A stretch of 9,023 bases of DNA from Planctomycetota bacterium (GCA_019456245.1 VRUF01000115.1:1-9023); one strand, 5' to 3'; positions 1 to 7,556 are shown, counted from the stretch's first letter. Notes: a model not told the origin generated them from the letters alone. Numbers and translations: made by a program.

Positions 1-13
1 GCTCTTCCGATCT
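1..13. other. Illumina adapter remnant at contig edge
   Basis: The first 13 bases, GCTCTTCCGATCT, are exactly the 3' end of the Illumina sequencing adapter; the reverse complement, AGATCGGAAGAGC, is the universal adapter prefix. It sits at the very edge of the window, and the helicase reading frame loses its homology where it begins. This is a library artefact and should be trimmed. The genome sequence starts at position 14. Confidence 0.93.
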
Positions 14-1265
14 CATGACAGCTCAGTGTCGCACTGGTTGTTATCACGGATTCGAATTTGTCGAAGAGGCATCTCTTTACATCTGGTCCTACGTTTATCG
101 GTGCGCTTCTAAGCGCACATCGCCGGCGGCGGTTTCCTGTCATCTCCACCCAGTAGACCGAACCTTCCTCCTGTTGGGCGAGGAACTTCTGCAAGTCCAC
201 CTCCACGCCCTTGCAGCGTTCGATATACCGCGTAAATTCGCACTGCTGATTTTCGTCTTCACATTTGTTGGCAATCTCGGCGAGTTTGAGCCTCAAATGC
301 CTGAATTGTTCGGTGACAGTGTCTTTGACGAAATTCTTCGGACAGGTTGCAAATCCTTCTTTGGAAGATTCTGCATGCCAGTCTTTGATATTTTCAAAAA
401 ATTCCTTCGCCGCCTTATCGCACTCGTCAACACAACTTATAGCGTCATCACCGGCATTTACGAATGCAAGGAGCCCCTTGTTGGTTTTGCGGTTATAAAT
501 CTTTCTTAAGAGATACGTCAATGTAAAATTGCTGATGTTTATTCCAAAATGATCCTCGGCGACGTGCTCTATATTGTGTGCTTCGTCGATGACGACATAT
601 CTGCAATCAGGCAATATCCCCGTAAACTGCTCCTTCAATATCAGGTCGCTAAAAAGCAATGCGTGGTTTGCGATAATAATGTTTGCAGATTCCAGCCGCC
701 GTCTTGCCCGCCAGTAAAAACAATTGGAATAGAACGGACACTTTCGGCCAAGGCAGTTCCCGTGTTCGCTCTGGATCGCATCCCAGACATCCAGCGATGG
801 CTGGGTGGAGAGATCGCTTAGCGAACCATCATCGGTTTTCTTAGCCCACTGGTTTATTACCGCAAGTTCAGCGCCCATATCATCGAAAAGACTGCGTTGC
901 CTGTCCATCGCATACTGCAAACGTCTCAGGCAAATATAGTTGCTTCTTCCCTTGGCAATAGTAGCGTCGAATTTAAAGGGAAGAATATCGGCCAGAAAAG
1001 GGATGTCCTTGTTTATCAGTTGCTGCTGAAGATTTATCGTGTATGTACTGATGACTATTCTGCAATCTTCCTGACAGACTTTTTGTATCGCAGGTACGAG
1101 ATATGCAAAGCTTTTTCCTACGCCTGTGCCGGCTTCGGCTGCGAGATGGTGTTCCTTGTCGAAAGCGGATTTTACGCCTTTGGCCATTTCGATCTGCTGG
1201 TGGCGTACTTCAAAACCTTCAAACGCTTTCGAGACGATCCCTCCCGGGCCCAGGATATGTTCCAT
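14..1265 (-). CDS. dinG: DinG/Rad3-type ATP-dependent DNA helicase (3' end missing)
   Basis: Superfamily 2 iron-sulfur helicase of the DinG/YoaA (XPD-like) family, which unwinds DNA 5'->3' in repair and clears D-loops, R-loops and forked structures. Translating the minus strand from ATG 1265 gives 417 uninterrupted residues. Motifs seen in order: an N-terminal LGPGG near residue 5, typical of the family; a Q-motif-like RHQQ (21-24); Walker A GTGVGKS (46-52); four cysteines placed for a [4Fe-4S] cluster (C112, C171, C176, C182); Walker B DEAH (227-230); and motif III SAT (411-413). The frame then meets adapter sequence, so the second RecA domain is missing; E. coli DinG is about 716 aa. The start is uncertain. 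ATG 1265 has no clear ribosome site, and an in-frame TTG at 1298, one base after the upstream stop, is preceded by GAGGG about 11 bases away and would add 11 residues. The gene is probably co-transcribed with the TPR gene. Truncation is technical, not biological decay. Confidence 0.93.
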
Positions 1266-1299
1266 GTCTATATCTGATTTGTCAGTAAAAGATATCAAC

Positions 1300-2895
1300 C
1301 TATTTATCGCCCTCTTGGGCTATTGCCGATTCGACTGCTTTCTTGAGATTCTGATATCCCCGGCTTTCGCTCATTTGTTCCTTTATTGCGACTATGTATT
1401 CCGCCGCCTTGTCCAGCTTGTTTTCCTGATAATTCAGATGTGCCAGTAGAAAACCAAGTTTGTAGGGTTTTGAGTAGCCATATATACGTGTCAGTTCAGA
1501 TATTTGGTTTTGGATAGTTTTCTCATCGACCAATTGAAACAGGTCGGTTTTTTGCGTGGCATATTCAGGTGACGATGCCAGCGCCAGCTCGATATAATAC
1601 GCACTGGAAAGGTACTCTCCCGCAGCAAAAAGAGCGTTGCCCTTGCCAATCGCGGAATCCGGATTGCCCACGATCCATATTTCCGCAAGTTTCCATGTAT
1701 CGCGGGCATCGTAGTATTTGCCCTCTTTCATGAATTCGCCGGCCAACTTTCGGTACGTGGCGAACTTCGCCTTTGCAAGGCTCTCAAAATCTTTGTGCTC
1801 GCCCAGCAATTCCATTGCCCGTTTATGGCTAACGGGAACCAACTCATCCAACCACTCTTGAAATGTCTGATCCGGCTTTGCCGGTTCGGTTTCCCCAGGC
1901 AGGGATTTATCTTTTTCAACCTTATCTTCGCGCCGAGTTACTCCCAGTTCTTCTTCCATGAACTTTTTCAGTTCCTCGGTCTCCTCCTCAAGAGATTTTT
2001 TCAGGGTCTCTATTTCCGTTTCGGGCCTTTTCCACACTTCGCCAGGTATGTCCTCTTTCCTGAAAACTGAAAGATCAGATTCTTCCAGTTCAGCCTTAGT
2101 CATTTTCTGTTTTTGGAGAACTTGGGCCTCAAATTTTTTCGATTCATCTTCTTCAAATTCTCTCAGTATTTTTTTGATTTCTGCAGCCCGGTCATAGTCG
2201 TATAAGAGTTCGTCAACTATCTGAAGATTACTTTTTCGGGCCTTCTTTGCCAGATTAATCGCTATCTCATCGGAATCAAAGGAAAACGGTCTTTTCTTTC
2301 CGCGCATCGGCTGTTCGATTATGAGTGGGGGAATAATCTTCGCCTCTGTGGTGGGAGGTTCATACACGGGCATTTGACTCTGCGGAAGAATAACAGGCGC
2401 CCTAAGACCAGATTCTCCGCCACGCCAGGTCGAAGCCACCGTTTTAGAAGGAAGGTAATATGGTTGCGACCTTCCCTCAGACAGCAATTTATATGGTGTT
2501 CTTGTAGAGTTTCTAATAAATGAATTGAGAGTTGCTGAACCTAATGGCGCCTGAAAATCCGTAGCTGCGCGGTAAGGCACAAAGCCTTTAAACTCGCGGC
2601 CGCTTGCGACATTGCCGGTCATTCCAAGATTACCAACCTGGTATTTTTGCATTGACGGCATTGGAACCGATTCGTCCCGTATACTCGTAGGCGGACCTTT
2701 CAATGTCTTTACAGGAGACCTTACCTGTGACCTTACCCTCGAGTTGCCGATACCATAATCTTTAGCAGCGACGGGCATGGACGCACTCATCAGGACTGCC
2801 AAACCCATTGCGATAAAGCACGCAAGAGCCTGTCTTTTCATCATAAATGTCTTCTTATCGATATGTGCCCGTGAGATCATCATTATCCATTTCAT
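1300..2895 (-). CDS. Secreted coiled-coil/TPR-like protein of unknown function
   Basis: I do not recognise a named family. The 531-aa frame starts at ATG 2895 (AGG four bases upstream). An in-frame ATG pair at 2844/2841 would instead place a textbook signal peptide at the very N terminus: MMKR, a hydrophobic stretch ALACFIAMGLAVLMSA, then a V-A-A signal peptidase I-like site at residues 42-44. The later start is attractive. The mature protein appears to have three parts. Residues 45-205 are rich in Pro, Arg, Ser and Tyr and look disordered. Residues 205-340 are highly charged, with Glu/Lys heptad-like runs near 237-270 and 290-318 suggesting coiled coil. Residues 350-531 are helical with TPR-like units near 374-404, 412-440 and 475-505. 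There is no lipobox, no later membrane helix and no catalytic motif. A periplasmic scaffold or assembly role is inference only. It lies 85 bases after nadK and directly before the helicase gene. Confidence 0.8.
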   Translation of the reverse strand: MKWIMMISRAHIDKKTFMMKRQALACFIAMGLAVLMSASMPVAAKDYGIGNSRVRSQVRSPVKTLKGPPTSIRDESVPMPSMQKYQVGNLGMTGNVASGREFKGFVPYRAATDFQAPLGSATLNSFIRNSTRTPYKLLSEGRSQPYYLPSKTVASTWRGGESGLRAPVILPQSQMPVYEPPTTEAKIIPPLIIEQPMRGKKRPFSFDSDEIAINLAKKARKSNLQIVDELLYDYDRAAEIKKILREFEEDESKKFEAQVLQKQKMTKAELEESDLSVFRKEDIPGEVWKRPETEIETLKKSLEEETEELKKFMEEELGVTRREDKVEKDKSLPGETEPAKPDQTFQEWLDELVPVSHKRAMELLGEHKDFESLAKAKFATYRKLAGEFMKEGKYYDARDTWKLAEIWIVGNPDSAIGKGNALFAAGEYLSSAYYIELALASSPEYATQKTDLFQLVDEKTIQNQISELTRIYGYSKPYKLGFLLAHLNYQENKLDKAAEYIVAIKEQMSESRGYQNLKKAVESAIAQEGDK

Positions 2896-2980
2896 TTTAC
2901 CTGTTATTCTGGTCGATCCTATATAATGATCGCGATTGAAAGTTCCCGTTTCTGCGCAGCCAAGTAATACCTGTCATAAG
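2896..2980 (-). promoter_or_regulatory. Intergenic gap with possible promoter/operator upstream of the TPR gene
   Basis: This is the largest gap in the minus-strand gene series (85 bases against 1-17 elsewhere). It holds an imperfect -10-like AT stretch (CATTATATAG on the minus strand, 2919-2928) flanked by a 5-bp inverted repeat, CGATC at 2914-2918 and GATCG at 2928-2932, with the overlapping palindrome ATCGCGAT at 2929-2936. No convincing -35 lies at 17 bases from it, and no strong hairpin with a T run follows nadK. It may carry a separate promoter for the TPR-dinG pair, but this is weak evidence. Confidence 0.25.
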
Positions 2981-3856
2981 TTATGGCTTTGCTCGCGTCA
3001 TTTTACTATCCGCAAGGTTATACTTCGGTTTTTCTGCCCAGTTCAGCTTTCCTGCCAGCGTATCCCACTGTGTCCTGAGCGGATTATTAACCACTAAAAA
3101 AGCACCCTTGTCCTTTTCCACTATTACCACGTCACGCTTGTAGAGTTTGTGCGAAACCTGGCCATCGAGGGTTATCGTCGTACCCTCGTTAACCCTTACA
3201 ACCTCTATCTCTATTACGCTTTCGGAGCTTATTACGATCGGTCTAAAGCTGAGCGAATGAGGGCAAAGCGGGGTTATCACTATTGCCGACAGGTCACCGG
3301 ACAATATCGGTCCGCCCGCAGAAAGGTTGTAAGCCGTCGACCCTGTCGGCGTCGAAATAATAACACCATCTCCGACACAGCCAGCAAGGGCCTGCCCGTC
3401 GACTTTCATCTTCAGTTCGACCATATTAAAAGGCGCACCGGCAGCGATGACCATGTCGTTGATCGCAGTAGAACATAACTTTCGCTCTCCTGCCCGTTCG
3501 ATACAACTCTTGATGATCATTCTTTTTTCGATTCGCATTTTCCCGTCAATTATATCGTCGATAAGCTGGATCATTTCATCGACACTGAACTCGGCGAGAA
3601 ATCCCAGCCTTCCAACATTTACACCGATAACTGGAACGTTTGCCTGGCTCAGATCCCTTGCGGCAGAGAGGATGGTACCGTCTCCGCCAAAGACGATGGC
3701 ATAGTCTGCTTTCTTGAGGATATCTATCGAACAGGTCGAACCAAAACAGTTCCCCAGTATCTCGACCTTATCTTTGGCGAATTCTACGAATTTTGAAACC
3801 GCTTCTTCGGCAAATTTTCGTTTCGGATCACCAAATATTATCAGTTTAGGTTTCAT
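2981..3856 (-). CDS. nadK: NAD kinase
   Basis: ATP- or polyphosphate-dependent phosphorylation of NAD to NADP in the cytosol. The 291-aa product is normal length for the family. Motifs visible: the signature GGDGT (57-61) with the catalytic Asp; NVGRLGFL (80-87); ND at 133-134 (the position is NE in many homologues); and the glycine-rich GDGVIISTPTGSTAYNLSAGG block (162-182). I chose ATG 3856, where homology begins. The same frame stays open upstream to an ATG at 3985, but that extension lies inside the dxs 3' end, is rich in Cys, Arg and Lys, and resembles nothing. AGGG lies about 12 bases before ATG 3856. dxs ends 17 bases upstream with tandem TAG codons, so the two are very likely co-transcribed. 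NADPH is used by IspC in the pathway that Dxs opens, and linkage of nadK to ispA/dxs is common in bacteria. Confidence 0.96.
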   Translation of the reverse strand: MKPKLIIFGDPKRKFAEEAVSKFVEFAKDKVEILGNCFGSTCSIDILKKADYAIVFGGDGTILSAARDLSQANVPVIGVNVGRLGFLAEFSVDEMIQLIDDIIDGKMRIEKRMIIKSCIERAGERKLCSTAINDMVIAAGAPFNMVELKMKVDGQALAGCVGDGVIISTPTGSTAYNLSAGGPILSGDLSAIVITPLCPHSLSFRPIVISSESVIEIEVVRVNEGTTITLDGQVSHKLYKRDVVIVEKDKGAFLVVNNPLRTQWDTLAGKLNWAEKPKYNLADSKMTRAKP

Positions 3857-3873
3857 AACTATATTCTGCCCTA

Positions 3874-5784
3874 CTATTTTTGTACTGAAAGCTGTCGTAT
3901 CTTTTCGGCAATTGCTTCTGCACTTACCCCGATCTCGCAAAGTTGCACACTTCTTGGGGCAGCCTTTATGAACTTGTCGCCGCATCCGAGGGTGACTATT
4001 TTTCCCTTCATTTTTTCGGACCTTCCACTGTCTTTATCGGCAAATTTCGCTGCCGCCTTCTCTAAAACTGCCGAACCAAAGCCGCATGCCAGGCTGTGAT
4101 CTTCTACCGTGATAATCGTTTTACCATTTTCAAGAAGGTCTATTATCTTATCGTCAATGGGTTTCGCAAATCTTGCGTCTATTACACCGGCGTCAATACC
4201 TTCATTTTGCAGCATTTGCCCGGCTTTTAGGGCCTCCTGGACACATGCGCCTATCGCAACTATCGCAAATTCACCTACAACGGGCTTTATTATAAGACTT
4301 TCCCCGCAAACAAAATCACTACCGCAAACTGCTGACATCGCGGTATCTGTGCAAATAAAGTCTTTCGGATAGCGTATTGCAACGGGTTTGCCCGCGGCAA
4401 TTGCGAAATCAAGTGCCGCTTTTAGCTCTGATTCGCACGAAGGAGCAATGACGACCATGTTGGGCAGCATCCTTAAAAACCCGATATCCAGCATTCCATG
4501 ATGTGTAGGCCCGTCGTTTCCGACCAATCCGCCTCGGTCGATGCAGAAAATAACGGGCAAATTCTGTAGGGAAACCTCCTGGAATATCTGGTCGAAAGCC
4601 CGCTGCAAAAAAGTCGAATATATGCATACAATGGGCTTTAGTCCTTCTTTTGCAAGGCCTGCGGCGATATCGACGGCGGCACTTTCTGCTATTCCGACGT
4701 CATAAAACCTTTCGCCAAATCGGTCGCGAAAAGCCGCAAGTCCTGTACCATCGGTCATCGCAGCGGTTATCGCAATGACACGCTCGTCTTTGGCGGCAAC
4801 ATCAACTATCGCATCGCTGAAAGCCTGTGTAAATGTTTTGCCTTTTTTCGCAACCGGCTCGGTCTTGCCGTTTATATCAAACGGTCCGGTGGAATGGAAC
4901 TTACTCGGATCGTCACCGGCTGGGCTAAAACCATGCCCCTTCTTCGTATAAACATGCAATACACACGGACGGTTCAGTTCGGAAATAGCCTTGAACACCT
5001 TAACCAGCGAACCGATATCATGCCCGTCAACAGGACCGAAATAGGGTATATTGAGGCTGTCAAACAAACGGTTCGGCGTCACTGCCATCCGCAATGTTTT
5101 CGTAAATCCGTGAATCGCATCCTCCACCTTTTTGCCTATGACGGGCAGATGTTCAAGGATGTTTTCCGTCCTTTTCCGCAGGTCTTCGTAGGTATGACTA
5201 AGGCGAACCTTCGAAAGAAATTTCGCGATCGAACCCTCCGTAGCATCTATCGCCATCGAATTGTCGTTCAATACCACAAGCATCTGCCTTTTCAGAAGGC
5301 TCATGTTATTCAAGGCCTCAAAGGAAAGACCGTTAACAATGCTAGCGTCACCTACAAGAGAAACAATGCGTTCATCAGTACCGTTCTGCTGGGCGGCAAG
5401 GGCCATTCCCAGCGCTGTCGATATCGCCGTTCCCGCGTGACCTACGGAGAAAAGATCGTATTCGCTCTCATCGGGACAGGGAAAACCGCTTAAACCATCC
5501 TGCTGCCTGAGTAAATGAAATCTATCCCCTCTCTGGGTAAGTATTTTGTGAGCATAGCACTGATGCCCGACATCCCAAAGAAGTTTGTCCTTCTTAAAGT
5601 CGAAAACATAGTGCATTGCTATTGTAAGTTCTATTACGCCCAGATTGCTCGCAAGATGTCCCCCAGTCTGACTTACACAATCGGTAATCAGATGGCGCAC
5701 CTCATCTGCCAAATCGGTAAGTTTCTCCAACGACAAAAGCCGAAGACCCTCAGGACTGCTAATATTATCAAGTATCTTTGTCAT
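3874..5784 (-). CDS. dxs: 1-deoxy-D-xylulose-5-phosphate synthase
   Basis: Thiamine-diphosphate enzyme that condenses pyruvate and glyceraldehyde 3-phosphate to DXP, the committed first step of the MEP isoprenoid pathway (also feeding thiamine and pyridoxal synthesis). The length of 636 aa fits the family (E. coli about 620). Visible landmarks: GGHLASNLG with H43; WDVGHQCYAHK with H74; the diphosphate-binding block VGDASIVNG...EALNN (144-160) and NDNSM (173-177); the FGPVDGHD block (249-256); catalytic Glu in IAESA (E367); and YSTFLQRAFDQ (Y389, R395) followed by DGPTHHG (424-430). The first part of the ThDP motif reads GDA where GDG is usual; all other key residues are present, so I expect an active enzyme. 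ATG 5784 has only a weak ribosome site (GAAAG overlapping the upstream stop), and the phosphoesterase stop is 9 bases away, suggesting translational coupling. The gene closes with two adjacent TAG codons. Confidence 0.97.
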   Translation of the reverse strand: MTKILDNISSPEGLRLLSLEKLTDLADEVRHLITDCVSQTGGHLASNLGVIELTIAMHYVFDFKKDKLLWDVGHQCYAHKILTQRGDRFHLLRQQDGLSGFPCPDESEYDLFSVGHAGTAISTALGMALAAQQNGTDERIVSLVGDASIVNGLSFEALNNMSLLKRQMLVVLNDNSMAIDATEGSIAKFLSKVRLSHTYEDLRKRTENILEHLPVIGKKVEDAIHGFTKTLRMAVTPNRLFDSLNIPYFGPVDGHDIGSLVKVFKAISELNRPCVLHVYTKKGHGFSPAGDDPSKFHSTGPFDINGKTEPVAKKGKTFTQAFSDAIVDVAAKDERVIAITAAMTDGTGLAAFRDRFGERFYDVGIAESAAVDIAAGLAKEGLKPIVCIYSTFLQRAFDQIFQEVSLQNLPVIFCIDRGGLVGNDGPTHHGMLDIGFLRMLPNMVVIAPSCESELKAALDFAIAAGKPVAIRYPKDFICTDTAMSAVCGSDFVCGESLIIKPVVGEFAIVAIGACVQEALKAGQMLQNEGIDAGVIDARFAKPIDDKIIDLLENGKTIITVEDHSLACGFGSAVLEKAAAKFADKDSGRSEKMKGKIVTLGCGDKFIKAAPRSVQLCEIGVSAEAIAEKIRQLSVQK

Positions 5785-5793
5785 AAAAATCTT

Positions 5794-6633
5794 TCAACGG
5801 CAGAGTGAAATCTTTCTGCTTCCAACGGTTCCTTTTCCATTTACACGGATCTGTTTATTTTCGATCTCGACAACGGCATATGCATTATCCTCAACATCTT
5901 CAACCATCGCGTTGATCGTAAAATAATGGATCCCTTTACTAAAAGCATACATATCGCTATGAACATGTCCGTTAAAATATGCAACCACCGAACCGGATCC
6001 TTCAAATATTTCAATCACGTCATCGCAATTAAGAACCATAAATTTACTTTTCGGCAGCAGCGACCCATGTCCAAACACGATAGCCTTCTGTCCTTTTGCC
6101 GATGCATCCCGCAAAACTTCTTTAAGCCATCGTTTTTGTTCGTCGCTAACTGCCCCGTTATAACATTTCGCATTTACCGCGTTCTGTTCTTCTAACCTGG
6201 CCAGCATATCTTCGCCAATCTGGTAGTTTCTGTTCCCTTTCGCCAATCCTGACTGAACGCCAATCTCGGTCGTATCGAGGACCACAAATCTCCAGCCGTT
6301 TCTTTCGAAATCGTAATAGCTTCTTTCCAGTCCCAGAAGAGAAAGCACCTCTTCTCTGTTGGCACCGACAAAATCATGATTTCCAACAATGCTATAAGTA
6401 TCGGCCCTGCAACCGCCAAAGACGCCAAGGGCATCTTCCATATCTCTGCAACCGGCATCGGGACCGTCAATAATATCGCCAAGCTGGATCACAAAATCGA
6501 GCTGGCTGCTGTTAAAGTCATCCACGCAAGCAGCAAGTTTATTTATCGCCTGCCGATAATTCCTGTTCTCGGCGGTTTCCTTATCGGCATACTGAACATC
6601 TGCAATGATACCAAAAGCCAAACAAGTTTTCAT
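5794..6633 (-). CDS. Metallophosphoesterase, ADPRibase-Mn (ADP-ribose/CDP-alcohol diphosphatase)-like
   Basis: Calcineurin-type dinuclear metal phosphoesterase of 279 aa with no signal peptide, so cytosolic. Metal-binding motifs in order: ADVQYAD (11-17, a DxQ version of the usual DxH), GD (52-53), GNHD (84-87), FGHG with H189, and NGHVHSD (221-227). The DxQ-Y-A-D start and the YNGAVSDEQKRWL block (158-170) match the manganese-dependent ADP-ribose/CDP-alcohol diphosphatase group, which cleaves ADP-ribose and CDP-alcohols to nucleoside monophosphate plus a phosphorylated partner. That assignment is from family memory; the true substrate cannot be read from sequence. ATG 6633 has the best ribosome site in the window. 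It sits 17 bases after ispA and 9 before dxs, so it is embedded in the isoprenoid operon. Its job there is unknown: nucleotide-diphosphate housekeeping or hydrolysis of a CDP-linked intermediate are both speculative. Confidence 0.87.
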   Translation of the reverse strand: MKTCLAFGIIADVQYADKETAENRNYRQAINKLAACVDDFNSSQLDFVIQLGDIIDGPDAGCRDMEDALGVFGGCRADTYSIVGNHDFVGANREEVLSLLGLERSYYDFERNGWRFVVLDTTEIGVQSGLAKGNRNYQIGEDMLARLEEQNAVNAKCYNGAVSDEQKRWLKEVLRDASAKGQKAIVFGHGSLLPKSKFMVLNCDDVIEIFEGSGSVVAYFNGHVHSDMYAFSKGIHYFTINAMVEDVEDNAYAVVEIENKQIRVNGKGTVGSRKISLCR

Positions 6634-6636
6634 TTA

Positions 6637-6644
6637 CACCTCTT
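6637..6644 (-). promoter_or_regulatory. Strong ribosome binding site for the phosphoesterase gene
   Basis: On the minus strand the 17-base ispA-phosphoesterase gap contains AAGAGGTG, with GAGG five bases before the ATG at 6633. It is the clearest Shine-Dalgarno match in the window; most other genes here have weak ones. It fixes the start of the phosphoesterase and suggests it is translated well relative to its neighbours. Confidence 0.75.
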
Positions 6645-6650
6645 GGCCAA

Positions 6651-7556
6651 TCATCTCGTTCTGTTTAACAGTTCAACGGCCAATTGTCTCAAAATATCCG
6701 CCTCCGGGCCGAATTCTTCCAGGGCAGCAACCGCATCTTCGGTGATTTTGCCCAGGATTTGTTTCGATTTGTCCAGCCCAACTACGGATGGATACGTAAT
6801 CTTCCCTGCCGTTGCGTCCTTTCCAGCCGTCTTGCCGAGATCCTCACTCGATGCCGACATATCCAAAATATCGTCTGCAATCTGAAAACCAAGTCCTATG
6901 CCCAGTCCAAAATTGTATAATTTCAATATCTGTTCATCGTTAGCGCCTCCGGCAATACCTCCCATAGTCGTAGCGGCGGCAAACATCTTTGCTGTCTTAT
7001 TCGTGTGTATGTACTCCAACAGTTGGAGGTCCCCTTCCGTGTCTTCGCCCTTGAAGTCTGCCATTTGACCAGCGATCATCCCTGTAGAACCTGCTGCCCT
7101 GGCCAGAGTTACGATCATCCTTTTTGCCGTCGAATCGTCTTCGACATCGCTTGCCAGGATCTCAAACGCCATCGTAAGCAGCGCATCACCGGTAAGGATT
7201 GCTTCCGCTTCACCGAATTCCTTGTGGCAAGTTGCCAGCCCCCGCCTGATATCGTCATCATCCATCGCCGGCAAATCGTCGTGGACCAGCGAATAGGTGT
7301 GAACCATCTCGACGGCAGCGGCAGCGGTTTGGGCCGCTTTTGTCACTTGACCTGCGATTACTTTACACGTCCACATAACAACCGCGGCACGTATACGCTT
7401 ACCCGGAGCAGTCAGCGTATAATTCATCGCATACTTCAATTCCTGATGAATATCCTCGCCTCTGCCCATGACATCGGCAAGTGTTTCGTTGACTTTGCCC
7501 GCCATTTCAGCGAGTTCAACGCCGAAATCACCTTGAAAATACGCCTTTTTCTGCAT
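6651..7556 (-). CDS. ispA: Farnesyl diphosphate synthase (type-II trans-polyprenyl synthase)
   Basis: Cytosolic prenyltransferase joining DMAPP/GPP with IPP to make farnesyl diphosphate, precursor of undecaprenyl phosphate, quinone tails and other isoprenoids. At 301 aa it matches E. coli IspA (299 aa). Visible: PGKRIR (51-56) for IPP binding; the first Asp-rich motif DDLPAMD (93-99) running into DDDIRRG; LTGDALL (121-127); GQMADF (163-168); and the second Asp-rich motif DDILD (228-232) followed by GKTAGKD and GKITYPS. The two-residue insertion in the first motif and a Tyr five residues before it (Y88) are hallmarks of bacterial C15 synthases, so FPP is the expected product. A usually conserved Pro after the KRIR-type motif is Ala here. 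ATG 7556 is preceded by a modest GAAAG. It is the first gene of the ispA-phosphoesterase-dxs-nadK run and is read divergently from miaA; xseB, a common upstream neighbour in other bacteria, is absent. Confidence 0.95.
   Translation of the reverse strand: MQKKAYFQGDFGVELAEMAGKVNETLADVMGRGEDIHQELKYAMNYTLTAPGKRIRAAVVMWTCKVIAGQVTKAAQTAAAAVEMVHTYSLVHDDLPAMDDDDIRRGLATCHKEFGEAEAILTGDALLTMAFEILASDVEDDSTAKRMIVTLARAAGSTGMIAGQMADFKGEDTEGDLQLLEYIHTNKTAKMFAAATTMGGIAGGANDEQILKLYNFGLGIGLGFQIADDILDMSASSEDLGKTAGKDATAGKITYPSVVGLDKSKQILGKITEDAVAALEEFGPEADILRQLAVELLNRTR

Noticed and set aside
15..509. 164-codon open frame on the plus strand at the left edge
   Set aside because: It lies opposite the helicase, whose Walker A, DEAH, SAT and cysteine motifs are intact on the minus strand.
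14..1265. dinG as a pseudogene or natural truncation
   Set aside because: The frame is uninterrupted to position 14 and stops only at the adapter, so the loss is an assembly edge effect.
3453..3458. NadK ND instead of NE as a functional anomaly
   Set aside because: Asp at this position is, as far as I recall, seen in many bacterial NAD kinases, so it is not notable.
3857..3985. N-terminal extension of NadK of 43 residues with several Cys
   Set aside because: It lies wholly inside the dxs 3' coding end in another frame, has Cys/Arg/Lys-rich out-of-frame composition, and NadK homology starts only at ATG 3856.
4894..5493. 199-codon open frame on the plus strand opposite dxs
   Set aside because: It is antisense to conserved dxs motifs and has a low-complexity shadow composition.
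6192..6482. 96-codon minus-strand frame inside the phosphoesterase gene
   Set aside because: It overlaps the GNHD region of the phosphoesterase in another frame and has no ribosome site or motif.
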